A stretch of DNA of 64,000 nt. It comes from Sternotherus odoratus (Eukaryota; Chordata; Testudines; Kinosternidae). The notes under the pieces are model-generated. The model saw only the letters and a program-made list of their open reading frames with translations, made no database searches and had not been told where the DNA came from. The stretch's first letter is position 1. Each line of letters opens with the position of its first letter. Below, in pieces: positions 1 through 64,000 of the stretch. The DNA is taken from NCBI GenBank assembly GCA_032164245.1, contig JAVMKO010000001.1, positions 289,361,041 to 289,425,040 of the forward strand, read 5' to 3'. The translations under genes and the position numbers were made by a program.

Positions 1-78
1 GAGGTGTAACTTACAGCACCATTTACCTCTTACAGTCTAGAGATCTCTTCTATGGCTGCCATCACAGCAATTACTAAG

Positions 79-315
79 GCCAGGTCTACAGAATAGCGTA
101 GCTGAAGTCGGCACATCTTAGGTCAACTCACCTGGCGTCCTCACGGTGGCAGCGGGCTCCCCCGTCAACTCTGCTTACTCCTCTTGGAGAGCTGGAGTAC
201 CGGAGTCGACGGGGAGCACCTTTGGGGATCAATTTATTGCATCTAGATGAGACACGATAAATCGATCCCCGATAGATCGATCAGTACCCGCCAATCCGGT
301 GGGTAGTGACGACAA
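79..315. mobile_element. Degenerate non-autonomous DNA transposon (Harbinger-like MITE), internally deleted
   Basis: The stretch carries the blocks ggtctaca, gcgtagctgaagtcgg, gtcgacggggag and atccggtgggtagtg. All recur in the same order in the better preserved copy at 36891-37143. This copy lacks most of the first arm and its right terminus is decayed. Family assignment is by resemblance only. Confidence 0.6.
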
Positions 316-862
316 GCCCTACGTGCTTCCCAGGTAAATACAAGTATTCCTCGCAATCTATATGGGGAATTCCCCAGGGGATTCATGGCGTTTGCTGCTG
401 TTCACCCCTGTCTAGATATGGAGGTACTGCCTGGGAACTGCAATATTTTTCTGAAATCACCATTGTGATGGGGCAGGTGGAAATGTTTGGTAAAAGCACC
501 AGCTCTGGATTAGCTTGGCCACCACTAGACGCTCATTTCTCAGGCAGATCACTTTGACCAAAGCCATTTTAGCTCACGTTCTAATACACTTTGTCACTTG
601 TGTTGGCCCAGAGGAGCTCAGCTGTTGAGGGAGATCCTGGATGGAGAATCACCTCTGAATTTGGTCCATAACAATAAACATTTGGAATATAATGGCTTTC
701 CCTTTTATTCAAATCAAGCTTTCCAGTTCCCCTTGAAGACATATAACCTTGAGAATGATTTAAAAAGTACCCCTCATCCATCAACAAGATCATGTATGAC
801 CTAAGCAGCAGAAGGCACGTTCGTGTTTGAACAACCATTTCATCGAGTATGACTGTACTCAA

Positions 863-864
<2 letters not shown>

Positions 865-895
<31 letters not shown>
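865..895. repeat. (GT)n microsatellite
   Basis: An uninterrupted GT dinucleotide run of about 15 units lies in MYO7A intronic sequence. Confidence 0.97.
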
Positions 896-898
<3 letters not shown>

Positions 899-1331
899 TT
901 CACACTTGAAAGTAGCTGGCCAGACAGCCCAGCAGAGCAGAGACCTCTCTTTAGCTGCAGAACAAGTACAGCAGCGGTGCGGCATTCTGCCCTGTCTCTG
1001 CCACTCGAATCTGACCTGAGCCGATCACCTTGACATGAAAGAGATGAAAAATCTCTGCAGCTATTCAGAGTGCAGCTCCTCTGCTGAGACTGCCAAGAAG
1101 AGGGGTAATTAGTGCCTCTGATCCATGGTTTTATGATGGTGACCCCTGCTCAAGAGGAGCTGGACTAAGACCTCCAGTCCTCCTAACGGCCAGCACATGG
1201 AAACCTCTATTTGTCACTACTGGCGTGAGTTGGATTTGAGCTATTGCTATAGAAGGAGGAAGCCTTTTTATCCCCTTACTCGTTCTCTGAGTCACCCAGA
1301 CCTCCCTCAGTACTGTAAATTCATGGAGTAC

Positions 1332-54691
<53,360 letters not shown>

Positions 54692-55035
54692 CTGGAAGAG
54701 AGTGGAACCACAACAAATCTGTTTCAGGAAATGAAAGGATAAGAGAGCATTTCCCCTCTAGCCAAGTCACCAGGAACCTCCTCCCTAGCCGGAGCGGGGG
54801 GCGTGTGGGTGTCCAACGTGGTGCAGGGATGGCGTTCAGACTTACTGGCTGAGGAAGCAACAGGGAGAGCTGAAAGATCAGCTGTGTCTGGAAACTACAT
54901 GAAGGTTTTTCCCCAGGCGGTTTTCGGATCCATGGTTTGCTATGAGTTGGGCCAGCTCCTTAGCTGGTGGAAGTCAGCACAGCTCTATTTACCCAGTGGA
55001 GGATCTGGCCCAGTTGTGATTATTTCCATCTCCCT

Positions 55036-55648
55036 GCTCCAGCCAGGGCCGGCGACAGGAATTTTGGGGCCCCGTACGGCAGACCATACGGGCCCCCCCC
55101 GGTCTCCCGCCGCCCGCGGGGCCCCCCCCCCGCCAGTCTCCCGCCGCCCGCGCCCCCCCCCCCGCCGATCTCCCGCTGCCCCTGCCCCCCCGCCCCCGGC
55201 CAGTCTCCTGCCGCCTGCGCTTCCCCCCCTCCTGTCTCCCGCGCCCCCCCCCGGCCGATCTCCCGCCGCCCGAGGGCCCCCCCTCCGCCGGTCTCCTACT
55301 TCCCGCGGCCCCCCCCCCCGCCGATCTCCTGCCTCCCGCGCCCTCCCTCCCCCCGCCGGTCTCCTACCTCCAGCGGCATGTGCTCCTACCTACCCCGGTA
55401 TGTGCTGCGGCCGCGTGGCCGGCCGGGAGAAGCAAAGGGGGGCAGGGCTGGCTGCCGGGAGAAGCAAAGGGGGGCGGGGCTGGCTGCTGGGTGCCGGGGG
55501 AGGGGGCTGGTGAGCGCGCCTCGCTCACAGCCCCGGCAACAACGGTTACAGCTGTACTGGCCCCAGACTTCAGGGGCCCACCCCTGAAGTCCGGGGCCCG
55601 GTACAGCTGTAACCGTTGTACCACCCTGTCGCCGGCCCTGGCTCCAGC
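55036..55648. mobile_element. GC-rich hAT-type non-autonomous element, copy 3, complete
   Basis: Element 55044-55640 (597 bp) has the same ends as copy 2 (cagggccggcgacagg and cctgtcgccggccctg) and a perfect 8-bp duplication gctccagc (55036-55043 and 55641-55648). It has the same order of parts: gtacgg hairpin, shorter C-run minisatellite (about 55095-55370), doubled gaagcaaaggggggc unit, and a right subterminal inverted repeat. A second small palindrome, ccccagacttcaggggcc with its partner, has been added. Confidence 0.93.
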
Positions 55649-55859
55649 CAGTGCATGTGGCATGGGGCCATGCAGTCAGCCAAGGGTGCCATACGTAATG
55701 CATGCCTAGCGAGGACTAGAGGATGTCCCGGAGTGTGCCTGAATGACCTCCGGGCAGAGGACCTCGGGAGCTTAATAGAAAAGAAAAGGCCCTATTTGTT
55801 ATTCCTCACGGACCTACTTGATGCTCCACACAAGGATCTGCACTGGCTGGTTGCATCAG

Positions 55860-55925
55860 CGAGGTGTTAGACAGGACGTCAGATTAGGTCTAATGGTCCC
55901 TCCTGGCCTTAAAACCTCTCGGGCT
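55860..55925 (+). mobile_element. CR1-type LINE fragment
   Basis: agacaggacgtcagattagg followed by tctaatggtccctcctggcc is a short CR1 3' fragment. Confidence 0.55.
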
Positions 55926-56652
55926 ATAAAGTCTGTGAATAGAGACTTGGACCACAAGGGGGAGTGGGGTGTCTCAGCCCTACACTCTGTGTGGACTGCA
56001 TGGACCTTGGGTTTAGGCCACAGATGGGAAGTGGCTCTTGCCCTATCCCATGCACTGGGCAGCACAACTGACCCAATGCCAGGAGTACTGTAATTTTCAA
56101 ATAGTGCCATAGTCATGTGAGACTCCAATTATCTTTATTGAGTGTTGGATGTTCAGGCCCACAGGGGCACAATCAAGTCCTTAAATGGCTCCAAGGCATT
56201 GTCACTGAAGATTCTTGAACTTGGATTTGTTGACATTCAGGAGATGCTGGCAAGGGCTGTCTATTTTCCCCAGCTTCCATTAAGTGGATTCATATTGGGA
56301 GCATCTTCTCTGCGTTTGTAAGAGGATATTAACCAGGCTGACAGGGGGAGAACTTAATCTGGGGTGAGTTCAGGTGATTTTGTGGATGTCCATTCAATTG
56401 CTATTTTCTGGGTAGGTTTTAAAAAATGCATTCAAGGCTTGGAGCTCTGGCTAAGTGTACATTACATTTCAATCCGCTAGCCACTTCTCCCTGGCTGGTG
56501 AAAACTACGAACAGTGTAGGTCTTGAAAGCCTTGTAAGATTAAGCCCCAGGAAAGGGTGGCAGAATTTAGTTTCTGAGTCCTTTTTATCAAGAAATCTCT
56601 ATTACCTGTGCTTGGGTTACGTCCCACAACATGCATCAATTACACATTACAA

Positions 56653-56921
56653 TACAGTGAAACCTCGATATAACGGACTAATTCGGGCGGGGGGGTGTCC
56701 GTTAAAACCGAAAGTCCGTTATTTAATAATTTTTTAAAAATTTTGGGGTCCCCGCTTTTGGGGTCCCCGCTGCGGGGAGCCGGGCGGGAGCTGTCACCCA
56801 GCCGGCTCCCTGCGGCGGGAGCCGGCAGCCCCCAATAACGGATTTCGGATGCATCGGAAATTTTGTCCGTTGCATCCGAAGTCCGTTAAATCGGGGTCCG
56901 TTAAATCGAGGGTTTACTGTA
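56653..56921. mobile_element. Tigger-like non-autonomous element, TA duplication
   Basis: Element 56655-56919 begins cagtgaaacctcgatataac and ends cgagggtttactg, with TA outside both ends. It shares ggactaattcgggcg and ttttgtccgttgcatccgaa with the copy at 33166-33384 but has a different GC-rich centre. Confidence 0.88.
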
Positions 56922-58177
56922 GTAATAAATCGTGTGTCCCTTGTCCTATTCAGATCTATGGTGTTCAACTGTACATCAAAAGCTATCTTGATGTTTGAAG
57001 AAAGCTTATGGAGGATGTAGGTCACACCAGTGGACTCAGTTGAATTGGGCATCAGACTGTAACTCCATGGGACATGGACATCCCACTAGATAATCAGCTC
57101 TGGGAGGATTCCAGAGGAGTAGGTGGGAGGTTCCCAAATAAAGGATTTTGCCATGCCTTTTCCAAAGGCCTCGTTTTCTTTACTGGCTGACAAGTAGGAA
57201 CTGCAGACTATCATGGGCAATATTTGCCAAATTTTATGTATTTTTCCCAGTTGCTAAAAGTGCCCATCACCAAAGTCTCTGGGCACTGTGCTGAACATAC
57301 AAGCAGCACCTTGCTGGCGGACATCAACATTCAAGACTTTTACCCCGCCGGAAAACTTTCAGGAATTTTGCACAGCTCTGGCCATAGGCGATTATACAAT
57401 GAAGCCCAATCAACAAAACAGCAAGTCACCCTGGAATTCCAAAAGGGAAAGTGAACAGTCCAAACCCAGCTCATGCACACACCAGAAAAACCCAGCAACG
57501 CCAGAACAGGAGAGTTTGGTGCGGCAGCCGTTAGCTGTCCCAGCAAATCTTCACGCAGGGATACACTGCTAACGTGTAATTTATATCAACCGACACAGAC
57601 CCGAAGCCCTGCGAGTGCTGTGGAGTTGGTGATAAATACCCTGTTAGCAGAGTCTGGTTTGAGGAGGACAAGTTGTGTCAGCGATAATACTGCTCAGATA
57701 GCAGGAGGGCAATGGGATGGGGCTGCTTTAGATCAACAGCACCACGCAGCTTTGCGAATTCAGTGTCAGTGGCCACCTCCGGCGCAGCACGAGGGGCTGG
57801 CTGCTGGAGCGGGTAGAAGCAGACACAGAGGCAGAAACCAGGCTTAGCAAATTCCCATTTTGGAAGTGAATGTAGGACTCCTTTCCCAGCACAAGGATCT
57901 GGGCCTGACCGGGGGGTCCTTGTTCGGCCATGCTGGGCCGGAGAGGTCATCAGAAGCCTGCAAGGCTTCCTAAACCAGGGAACACAGGGACTGCTCGAGG
58001 CGGCGATCCTGCCTCTCTAGATTGCTGCCTATCCCTATCTCTTCCCTGCGGAGGTACAAGGTGCAGGTTTCACCTCCAGGCCCCAGTGCCTCTTCCAGTG
58101 CATGACTCGGGAAACAGCTGGGCAGACGGTTCTAACACAAGCTGCCAGAAAGCAACTTAGGTTCCAAACGCTCCAGG
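56922..58177. other. MYO7A 5' intron, nothing recognised
   Basis: No exon, transposon end or simple repeat could be supported here. Open frames (for example the minus-strand frame 57728-57931) show no recognisable domain. Confidence 0.5.
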
Positions 58178-58311
58178 CTCTATATCAGTGATTCTCAACC
58201 TGCGGCCCCATCAGCACAGAGCTGCGGCCCACGTGATAGCCCCAGGGCCATACAGTTAGCATTGGATGTGGCTCACAGTGGTAAATAGGTTGAGAACCAC
58301 TTGCTCTATAT
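58178..58311. mobile_element. Small hAT-type MITE, 118 bp
   Basis: Element 58186-58303 begins cagtgattctcaacct and ends aggttgagaaccacttg, inverted repeats with two mismatches, flanked by the perfect 8-bp duplication ctctatat (58178-58185 and 58304-58311). Confidence 0.92.
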
Positions 58312-58804
58312 ACATGCAGGTTTGTGTAGCACACGACTCGACCAATCAGACTAGAGCACTCAGCGGCTGCAGGGTAGCACACACCACACTTTGGGTCTCA
58401 CTGCTGTACACAGACCACTCTGTGCGACAAAACACAGTGTGACAAACGCTAGTGCCAGGGATCTGGGCGAGAAATTAAATTAGAGAAACAAACCTCAAGC
58501 AAGGCTTTGGACCACACTTTCCTCTCATGCGGGTGTAATTCCACTCCGTTTAATGGTGCTATTCCTGTGTACACCCGTGTCAATGAGAAGAGAATCAGGC
58601 CCTTTTCTTTTATTCCAACTAAGGGGTCAAAAGGAGGAGAAGAAAAGCCTTCCAGAAAGACTGGTTAAGTCAGCGACGGTATCAGTTTCACCAGGGAAAA
58701 AGAAATTCCTTTGCTCCAAAAGCAGCAAAATCCCATGGTCAGAAGGTACCCCTGGCAGCATCACATAGCTTCTGTCATTGTAATCTACTTCCTAGCTTTT
58801 GCAG

Positions 58805-58900
58805 TTTTAGCCTCTTTTTACTTGTGTTTGTACAGCACCCAGCACTATATATGTGCCCCAGTTGAAACTGGGGCTTCCGGACAATGCCATAAATATTGTA
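58805..58900 (-). repeat. Sauropsid interspersed repeat fragment (reverse)
   Basis: tttgtacagcacccagcact, tgccccagttgaaactgggg and aatgccataaatattgtacc are the reverse-complement landmarks of the family also seen at 20489-20620. Confidence 0.55.
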
Positions 58901-59910
58901 CCTCAGCAGAAAGCCAGCAGGCCTCCCTAAGGGCCAGGCAAGACAGAGGCTGGATTTGGCTCTCAAAGCAGGCTGGCCTGAAGTGAATCATTTCTCCACT
59001 TTGAAACCCCCCCGAAGGGATTCAGATGTGAGTGGGAGATACTCGTATGTGGGAGATACGGCTGGAGAAGGGAGAGGCGGGGAGGCCTGTATTCCGCACA
59101 GCACGCTTCGGATGCAATTCCTTCCACCAGCTCAGATCAGCCAGGGTTCTACAGCCAGAAAACCGCACGCTACCCTACGCAGTAACACGGTGCGAGAGAC
59201 AAATCAGCACTGACCCCACTGGCGGGACACAACACAGGCTTTCTCCCAGTGCTGGCTGCCTGCGTCTCGCCGCAATGGTCAAGGCCGGAGTCCCTGGGCA
59301 TCATTCCTTAGTCCCAGTGAGGACTGGTACTAGCCCATTGCTCTGCCAGACACAATGTTTTTTGCTTTTTCAATACTCAAGACACGCACCAGTCCTATGT
59401 TGACACCAGGCCCATGTCCCCAAAGCTCCAGGTGACAGGAGACACATTGTGAATGAGTGCCAAGCCATAGGGTGTGGGTGCAACCTGATAATCCTTCAGT
59501 AGCCGTAACTCTCCCTGACTTCCCTTGGAGTTCTGGGTGTGTAAGGAATGCCATGGCAGGCACTGAACGCCTCGCGGCAACAGTGACATTCTTCAAAGAG
59601 GAAGAGGATCTGCACTGGCAGAACACCGGCGTTAATGAAAGCGAAGGCAGAGAAGCACCATCAGCAACACAAGACACGTGGAAGGTTGAGGTTCCAGACT
59701 AGGGAATCCTTCCCCTAAGAAAGGATTGGTCTATTTCAGGAATGGAAAGAGTTCACTGACTAGAGAAGCACCTACACAGCTATGAGCAGCTGGGGCAACT
59801 GAGCAGCGTCTTGAGCTTGTGACAGAAAAAAACACCTGCTCCCAGAAGCTTGTGGAGGATCCGGTTTTTCAGGAGGCAAGGAGACAGGCATGTGCACTGA
59901 GGGGCCTCAG

Positions 59911-60014
59911 CAGGGGTTGTCGACCTTTTTTCATTTGAGGACCCCTAAAAATTTTTAAGGGAGGTACAGACCCCCTTAGATATAGTCTGCGGACCCTAGG
60001 TTTAAAACCGCTGT
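59911..60014. mobile_element. hAT-like fragment, decayed ends
   Basis: caggggttgtcgaccttttt at the left and ggtttaaaaccgctg at the right resemble Charlie-type hAT ends. No target duplication was found. Confidence 0.5.
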
Positions 60015-60254
60015 CTTACCATATATTTTGCTACATACAGACATCTCTGTGAGTAGTGAGCGAGGGAACCAATGAGGTCCACAGGACAGAGTGCCGAGAG
60101 CTGGGTTCTGTTCCCACTCAGCCACTGAGCTCTTGTGGGTTGGGCAAGTCATTTCACTGCTGGCTATTATGATTAGTAGTAACATAGCACATCGTAATAG
60201 GTGAGGTAAGAGACAGACCCTGCCATGAAGAGCTTTCAATCCAAATGACCAAAC

Positions 60255-60410
60255 TGAGAAAGGGTAGAAGGGGAAACTGAGTCACAAAGAGGCGAAGTGA
60301 TTTGTTCAAGGTGACACATAGGTCAGTGCCTGCGTCCAGAATAGAACTCAGGTCACCCAAGTCAGTGTCGAGTGCTGTATTCACTAGATATATTGCTTCT
60401 TGGTACCTCA
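60255..60410 (-). repeat. MIR-like SINE fragment (antisense)
   Basis: ggggaaactgagtcacaaag, gtgatttgttcaaggtgaca and gaactcaggtcacccaa follow the reverse complement of a MIR element. Confidence 0.65.
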
Positions 60411-60419
60411 GTTTCCCCA

Positions 60420-62880
60420 TTTGAAATTTAGGATCAGTAATGGTTACCCTTACTTATTATTTAAAACATTATTCTGGTATGTCCCTTACTGTTCCAATCA
60501 AGGATCAGGGGGCCATTATGCTAGATACTGTACAGACATCAAATGAAAAGATGTTACTGCCCCAAACATCTTACAATCTTTGAAAGTGCTTTGAGATTGA
60601 AGGATGCAGGATGCTACTTAATAGTGCTAAGTATTATAGTCTCCCTAGGATCTCTGTTTACACAGATCATCAATATCAGCACAGATTGAAAATATGCTCC
60701 CGCATGACCATTCCACTGCTTGACTCAGTGCGTAACAATTACTATTTTAATTGATTATTTTTAAAAGATCAAGTTGTTCTGAGCCAGAAGAGAGCAGAAA
60801 AATGGAGGAAGTTGGTCAAACCTGTTTGTTCCACTGTTTTCCTGGAGCTGCATTTCTAAAACATTTTCCACATTAATTTCTCTCCTGTGTTTAGAACACA
60901 TCATGTTTCAGCCTAGAAGGGATTGTCTGATGTATAACGAAGTTTAAAAACTAGAAATGGGCCCAAATGACACTCTACAACCCACCTGCCCTGGAACTTG
61001 GAGGGCAGAAAGGAAGATTTGATTTCAAAATCTGGATGTGAATTTTTTATTATTTCAAATCAGGGCCTCTGTTCATTAGCGCCCACACTGGAATTCCAAA
61101 TTCAGCCACCCTGGAATGATGCAGAGTTGGGAAAGGTTAAAATTCAGACCCACATCTGGATCTGAATTTTGCAAGTCAGACCCATCTCTAATATAACCCT
61201 CCTGATATCAGAGGATTGTCGTGGGAATGCTGACACAACCACAATTCTAGCACCACAAATGTTATTCTCTACTATACTATATGCTACACTATAGCCAGAC
61301 AAGAAGCAGGGAAGGTTTGGAAAGCTATCAGAATCAGAGCGAAGACTAAAGGCTAGTTTGGAAGGACCTCTGAAAGGTTTAGAGCTCCAGTTTGGATAAG
61401 CACCCACAAGTTTAAGACTTACGGTATTTGAGCCTCTGGGGTCAGTTTGAGCTATCCTTAGAATAAGCCCACTCATGAGAATAGTGGTATTTCCAACTGT
61501 GCCGCCAATACAATCAACAGCCCTCCGTCTTCTCCCGAATGGAACTCAGAAAGGCTGAGTTGTGTGAAAATTGAACTGGCCCAGATCTTCAATTGGTGCA
61601 AATCAGTGTAGTTCTACTGAAGTCAACAAAGCGACACTGATTTAGCCCAGCCAAAGATCTAGCCCATCAAGTAAAATTAAAGGTGACTAATTATTCAACC
61701 CTCAAAAAAGGTTTTGGTTTAAAGCCCAAGAGTGTGGGGCTAGTTATGACTTTATCCAAACTGGCTTTCCATCATCCCTGGGTCCTCTGCAGAGCCTCCG
61801 CTTTCCTGGGCTGAACAAGATGGACAGCTGTACCGGGTCCATCACAGACAACACCGGGGTAGGAGTGAACCAGCAAGAGCATAGTATTTATCAAAGAGAA
61901 GTGAACATTCAAAGAGGAACTCATGTATTTATTTTACCTTTGGAGTGGGTGCTGGTGACTGGCCAAAAGTACTGGATGCATAGCCACAGAGAAACTACAA
62001 GAAGCAAAGGCAAAAAGGGAGACAGAGAATAGAAAAAAAGTGAAAAGAAGAAATAACTAAGAGGGGAGTTCTGAGCTTTCTGTCAGTCCTTGTGATTCGG
62101 CACCACTCACACCGCACAGAATAATGCTGGTGAAGATGCTTGTCTGTTTCTATCCTCTCTCCTTCTGCTTATCTAAGCACTGGCCTCTTCACCACTTTTC
62201 CACTACTGTTGGCGAAAGGGCATTCGTCCCACAGCTCCTGCCACTTGGAACAACCTTCCTGCCTCTCTCCATGTCATTTATTCCCCATCCCTTTTCAAAG
62301 CCCGCTAAGAAACACATCTGCTCTCCTTCAGCCAGAATGTTTAATATAGAGCGTGTGTTACAGCTGATGGCCACACTACCTTCTTTCCCTGGGTGATGTG
62401 CATCTTCACCAGTAGCACTTCCGCCGACTGAAGAGGGGCAGTGTGGGGGACTGAGAGCCAGGGCTCTCAGCTCCGCCCATCTGCCTCCCAGACTCTTGCC
62501 TCTCTGTTCCCGGCTGGGAGTCAGGGACCATCTCCCCTGAGTGAGGAGCCGGTGGGCCACTGGGGTGCAACACCGGGTCAACCAGGCTCCGGCAGCCCAG
62601 TTTCCTTGTCAAGAAATCCAACAGCCGATGTAAGTAACATAGTGTCTACACTGACCATAGCCCACCCACTTACCATCCAGGCCCACCCAAATTGTGCCCC
62701 GACCCTGCTCCCTAGCAGGAGCACCAAGAAGGGAAAGCCCCCTCTCCTGGACCCTGCTCCCTGGCAGGAGCACTGGGTGGTGGGGCAAGCCCCCGTACCC
62801 CAAGCACATTACCCCAGAAAGAGGTGGGGATTGTAGGCAGAAGGGGTGGGAAGGGATCCCCACTTGTCCTGGCCCAGGGC
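60420..62880. other. MYO7A 5' intron, nothing firm
   Basis: About 2.5 kb with one short interspersed-repeat-like segment (about 60515-60580, tactgtacagacatcaaatg). A 24-bp near-duplicate, accctgctccctagcaggag and accctgctccctggcaggag, lies at about 62702 and 62751. No exon was found. Confidence 0.45.
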
Positions 62881-62884
62881 CCCA

Positions 62885-63614
62885 CAAAACCATAATCCCC
62901 CTCTGTGGGAGGAGGTGCCCTCCCGTTATTGCCGGCCAGGGACGCGCGCGGGCTGCCATGCGGAGGCGGCTCCGCGCTCGGCGAAGGGGCCGGGAAGCGC
63001 CTGGGGGAGCCGCCGGTGCCGCGTGGCCACCATTAGCCCTGCGGGGTAAGGAGGAGCCGCGGGGAGCTGACGGTCAAGGGGGTGTGGGGGGGGGGAGGCT
63101 GAGCTGGGGGGGGCAGGAGACTAGGCTGGATGGGGTGGGTGCGGGAGGGAAGGAGGTTTGGTGGGGGGGAGGCTGGGCTGGGCGGGTCGGGCATGGGGGG
63201 CAGGAAGCTGGGTTGGGAGGAGGTTAGGTTCCGTGGGATGGGCCGGGCCGGGCCGGGCTGGGCCAGGCAGGGGTGGGAGAAGGAAGGCGGTTAGATGAGG
63301 GGGAGCTGGGGGGGGGGTAAAGGAAGGTCACCCCCTACACCCAGGCTGACAGTGGGAGCTGACTGGGGCAGGCGGCAGGACCCTGGCTGGCAAGGGGCCA
63401 GCGGGGGAAACCCCAAAGCAGTGCAGGGCTAAGCACTCCGCCTGCCACTGCTTTGGGGTTTCCCCCGCTGGCCCCTTGCCAGCTGGGGTCTCAACTCCCA
63501 TTGCCAGCCTGGGCTTCCTCGGGGGGGTGGGAGGGGGCGACCGGCCCGCGAATGACGTTATAAAGGTCCAAATGGCCCTTCGCAGAAAAAAGGTTCTCCA
63601 CCCCTGCTCTAAAG
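62885..63614. mobile_element. GC-rich hAT-like element, right end only
   Basis: The right end aaggttctccacccctg (63598-63606 region) is a hAT-type terminus. To its left the sequence is CpG-rich (63 kb, gacgcgcgcgggctgcc), then a G-rich degenerate minisatellite (63060-63320), then a perfect 37-bp inverted repeat at 63387-63482. The matching left terminus was not found, so the left boundary is a guess. Confidence 0.5.
63387..63482. repeat. Perfect 37-bp inverted repeat
   Basis: 63387-63423 and 63446-63482 are exact reverse complements (core aaaccccaaagcagtg and cactgctttggggttt), separated by 22 nt. On either strand this would fold into a very stable hairpin. Confidence 0.95.
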
Positions 63615-64000
63615 CATCAAAAACTGGTCACTGCTGGATACAGGATGCTAGATTTGATTGACCAGTGGCTTGATCTGTTATGGCAACTCCTCTATGAGTC
63701 TCTTCTGGAGGGTACATCCAGAGATAGTCTCACCAACACTCAGCCTCAGGGGTGCAAGCAATACAAGAAGGAAATCCCAGCTCAAACCAGCCATGCCTTT
63801 ATTGTTTGTGCACAACTCTGCTGCACTGCAACAGCTTATGGTTCCTGAAAGAAACCACCAAAAACAGTTCAAACCATTAAAAAATCAATCTCTTTGCAGT
63901 TTTGTTGCATGATATTTTCAAGATTAAAATCTGAATTTGGATATTGGAGGCTTCTTCCCAAACTATTTTATGTAGGGCCACTTCAGGTGGGCTGCAATCG

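Larger units (their letters stand above)
1..1331. other. MYO7A intron (3' side), no exon recognised
   Basis: The next MYO7A exon expected after residue 1380 (continuing FERM2) is not found here. The stretch holds a degenerate MITE copy (about 79-315) and a (GT)n tract at 865-895. The rest has no recognised feature. Confidence 0.6.

Noticed and set aside
54803..55709. Open frames of 99-236 codons over copy 3
   Set aside because: Composition artefact of the third GC-rich element copy.
57728..57931. Minus-strand frame starting MAEQGPPGQAQ as a possible exon
   Set aside because: No myosin or other known domain, no convincing splice flanks, not part of the MYO7A motor.
62941..63060. CpG-rich block as a promoter or CpG island
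   Set aside because: It lies within what looks like a GC-rich hAT-like element and no first exon follows in the MYO7A direction; the gene's 5' end is further away.

Overview
The window is vertebrate nuclear DNA from a non-avian sauropsid, most likely a turtle (a crocodilian is the main alternative). This rests on repeat content: CR1 LINE 3' ends, MIR-like SINEs, many hAT, Tigger-like and Harbinger-like non-autonomous elements, Penelope-like fragments and a full-length DIRS retrotransposon. It also rests on a host gene that reads as a reptilian orthologue of a known vertebrate gene. Species assignment is inference.

One host gene runs through almost the whole window on the minus strand: MYO7A, unconventional myosin VIIa. 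I could place 29 consecutive internal coding exons between 54691 and 1332. All have AC...CT flanks on the + strand (GT-AG introns on the minus strand). The phases match at every junction, and together they give 4,140 nt (1,380 codons) with no stop. They encode the C-terminal part of the motor domain with the converter, five IQ motifs, the charged single-alpha-helix segment, MyTH4-FERM 1, the SH3 domain, MyTH4 2 and the first part of FERM 2. The start codon, most of the motor (right of the window) and the last part of FERM 2 with the stop codon (left of the window) are missing. The last 9.3 kb (54692-64000) and the first 1.3 kb hold no recognisable exon and are taken as intron.

The introns are a record of transposon activity. 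A 5.9-kb DIRS element (about 40941-46796) lies in one intron in the same orientation as MYO7A. It has inverted terminal repeats, an internal complementary region, a long open gag-RT-RNase H frame with an arginine-serine-rich gag, and a tyrosine recombinase frame broken by a frame change near 41626. It sits inside an older LTR-like repeat. A GC-rich hAT-type family occurs three times (about 7966-8535, 31207-32021, 55044-55640); two copies keep 8-bp target duplications. Its members carry G/C-run minisatellites and subterminal hairpins. Other hAT elements with 8-bp duplications lie at 29108, 35307, 50280 and 58186. Tigger-like elements with TA duplications lie at 18213, 33166 and 56655. A Harbinger-like MITE with TAA duplications lies at 15882. 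Two Penelope-like fragments with hammerhead-ribozyme-like cores lie at 1518 and 21520.

The most interesting items are the DIRS element (RS-domain gag, internal complementary region matching the circle junction, consensus splice donors in its ends), the minisatellite-bearing hAT family, and the 34-bp fold-back Penelope-like insertion. No bacterial, phage or CRISPR feature is present, and I recognised no tRNA, rRNA or other host RNA gene.
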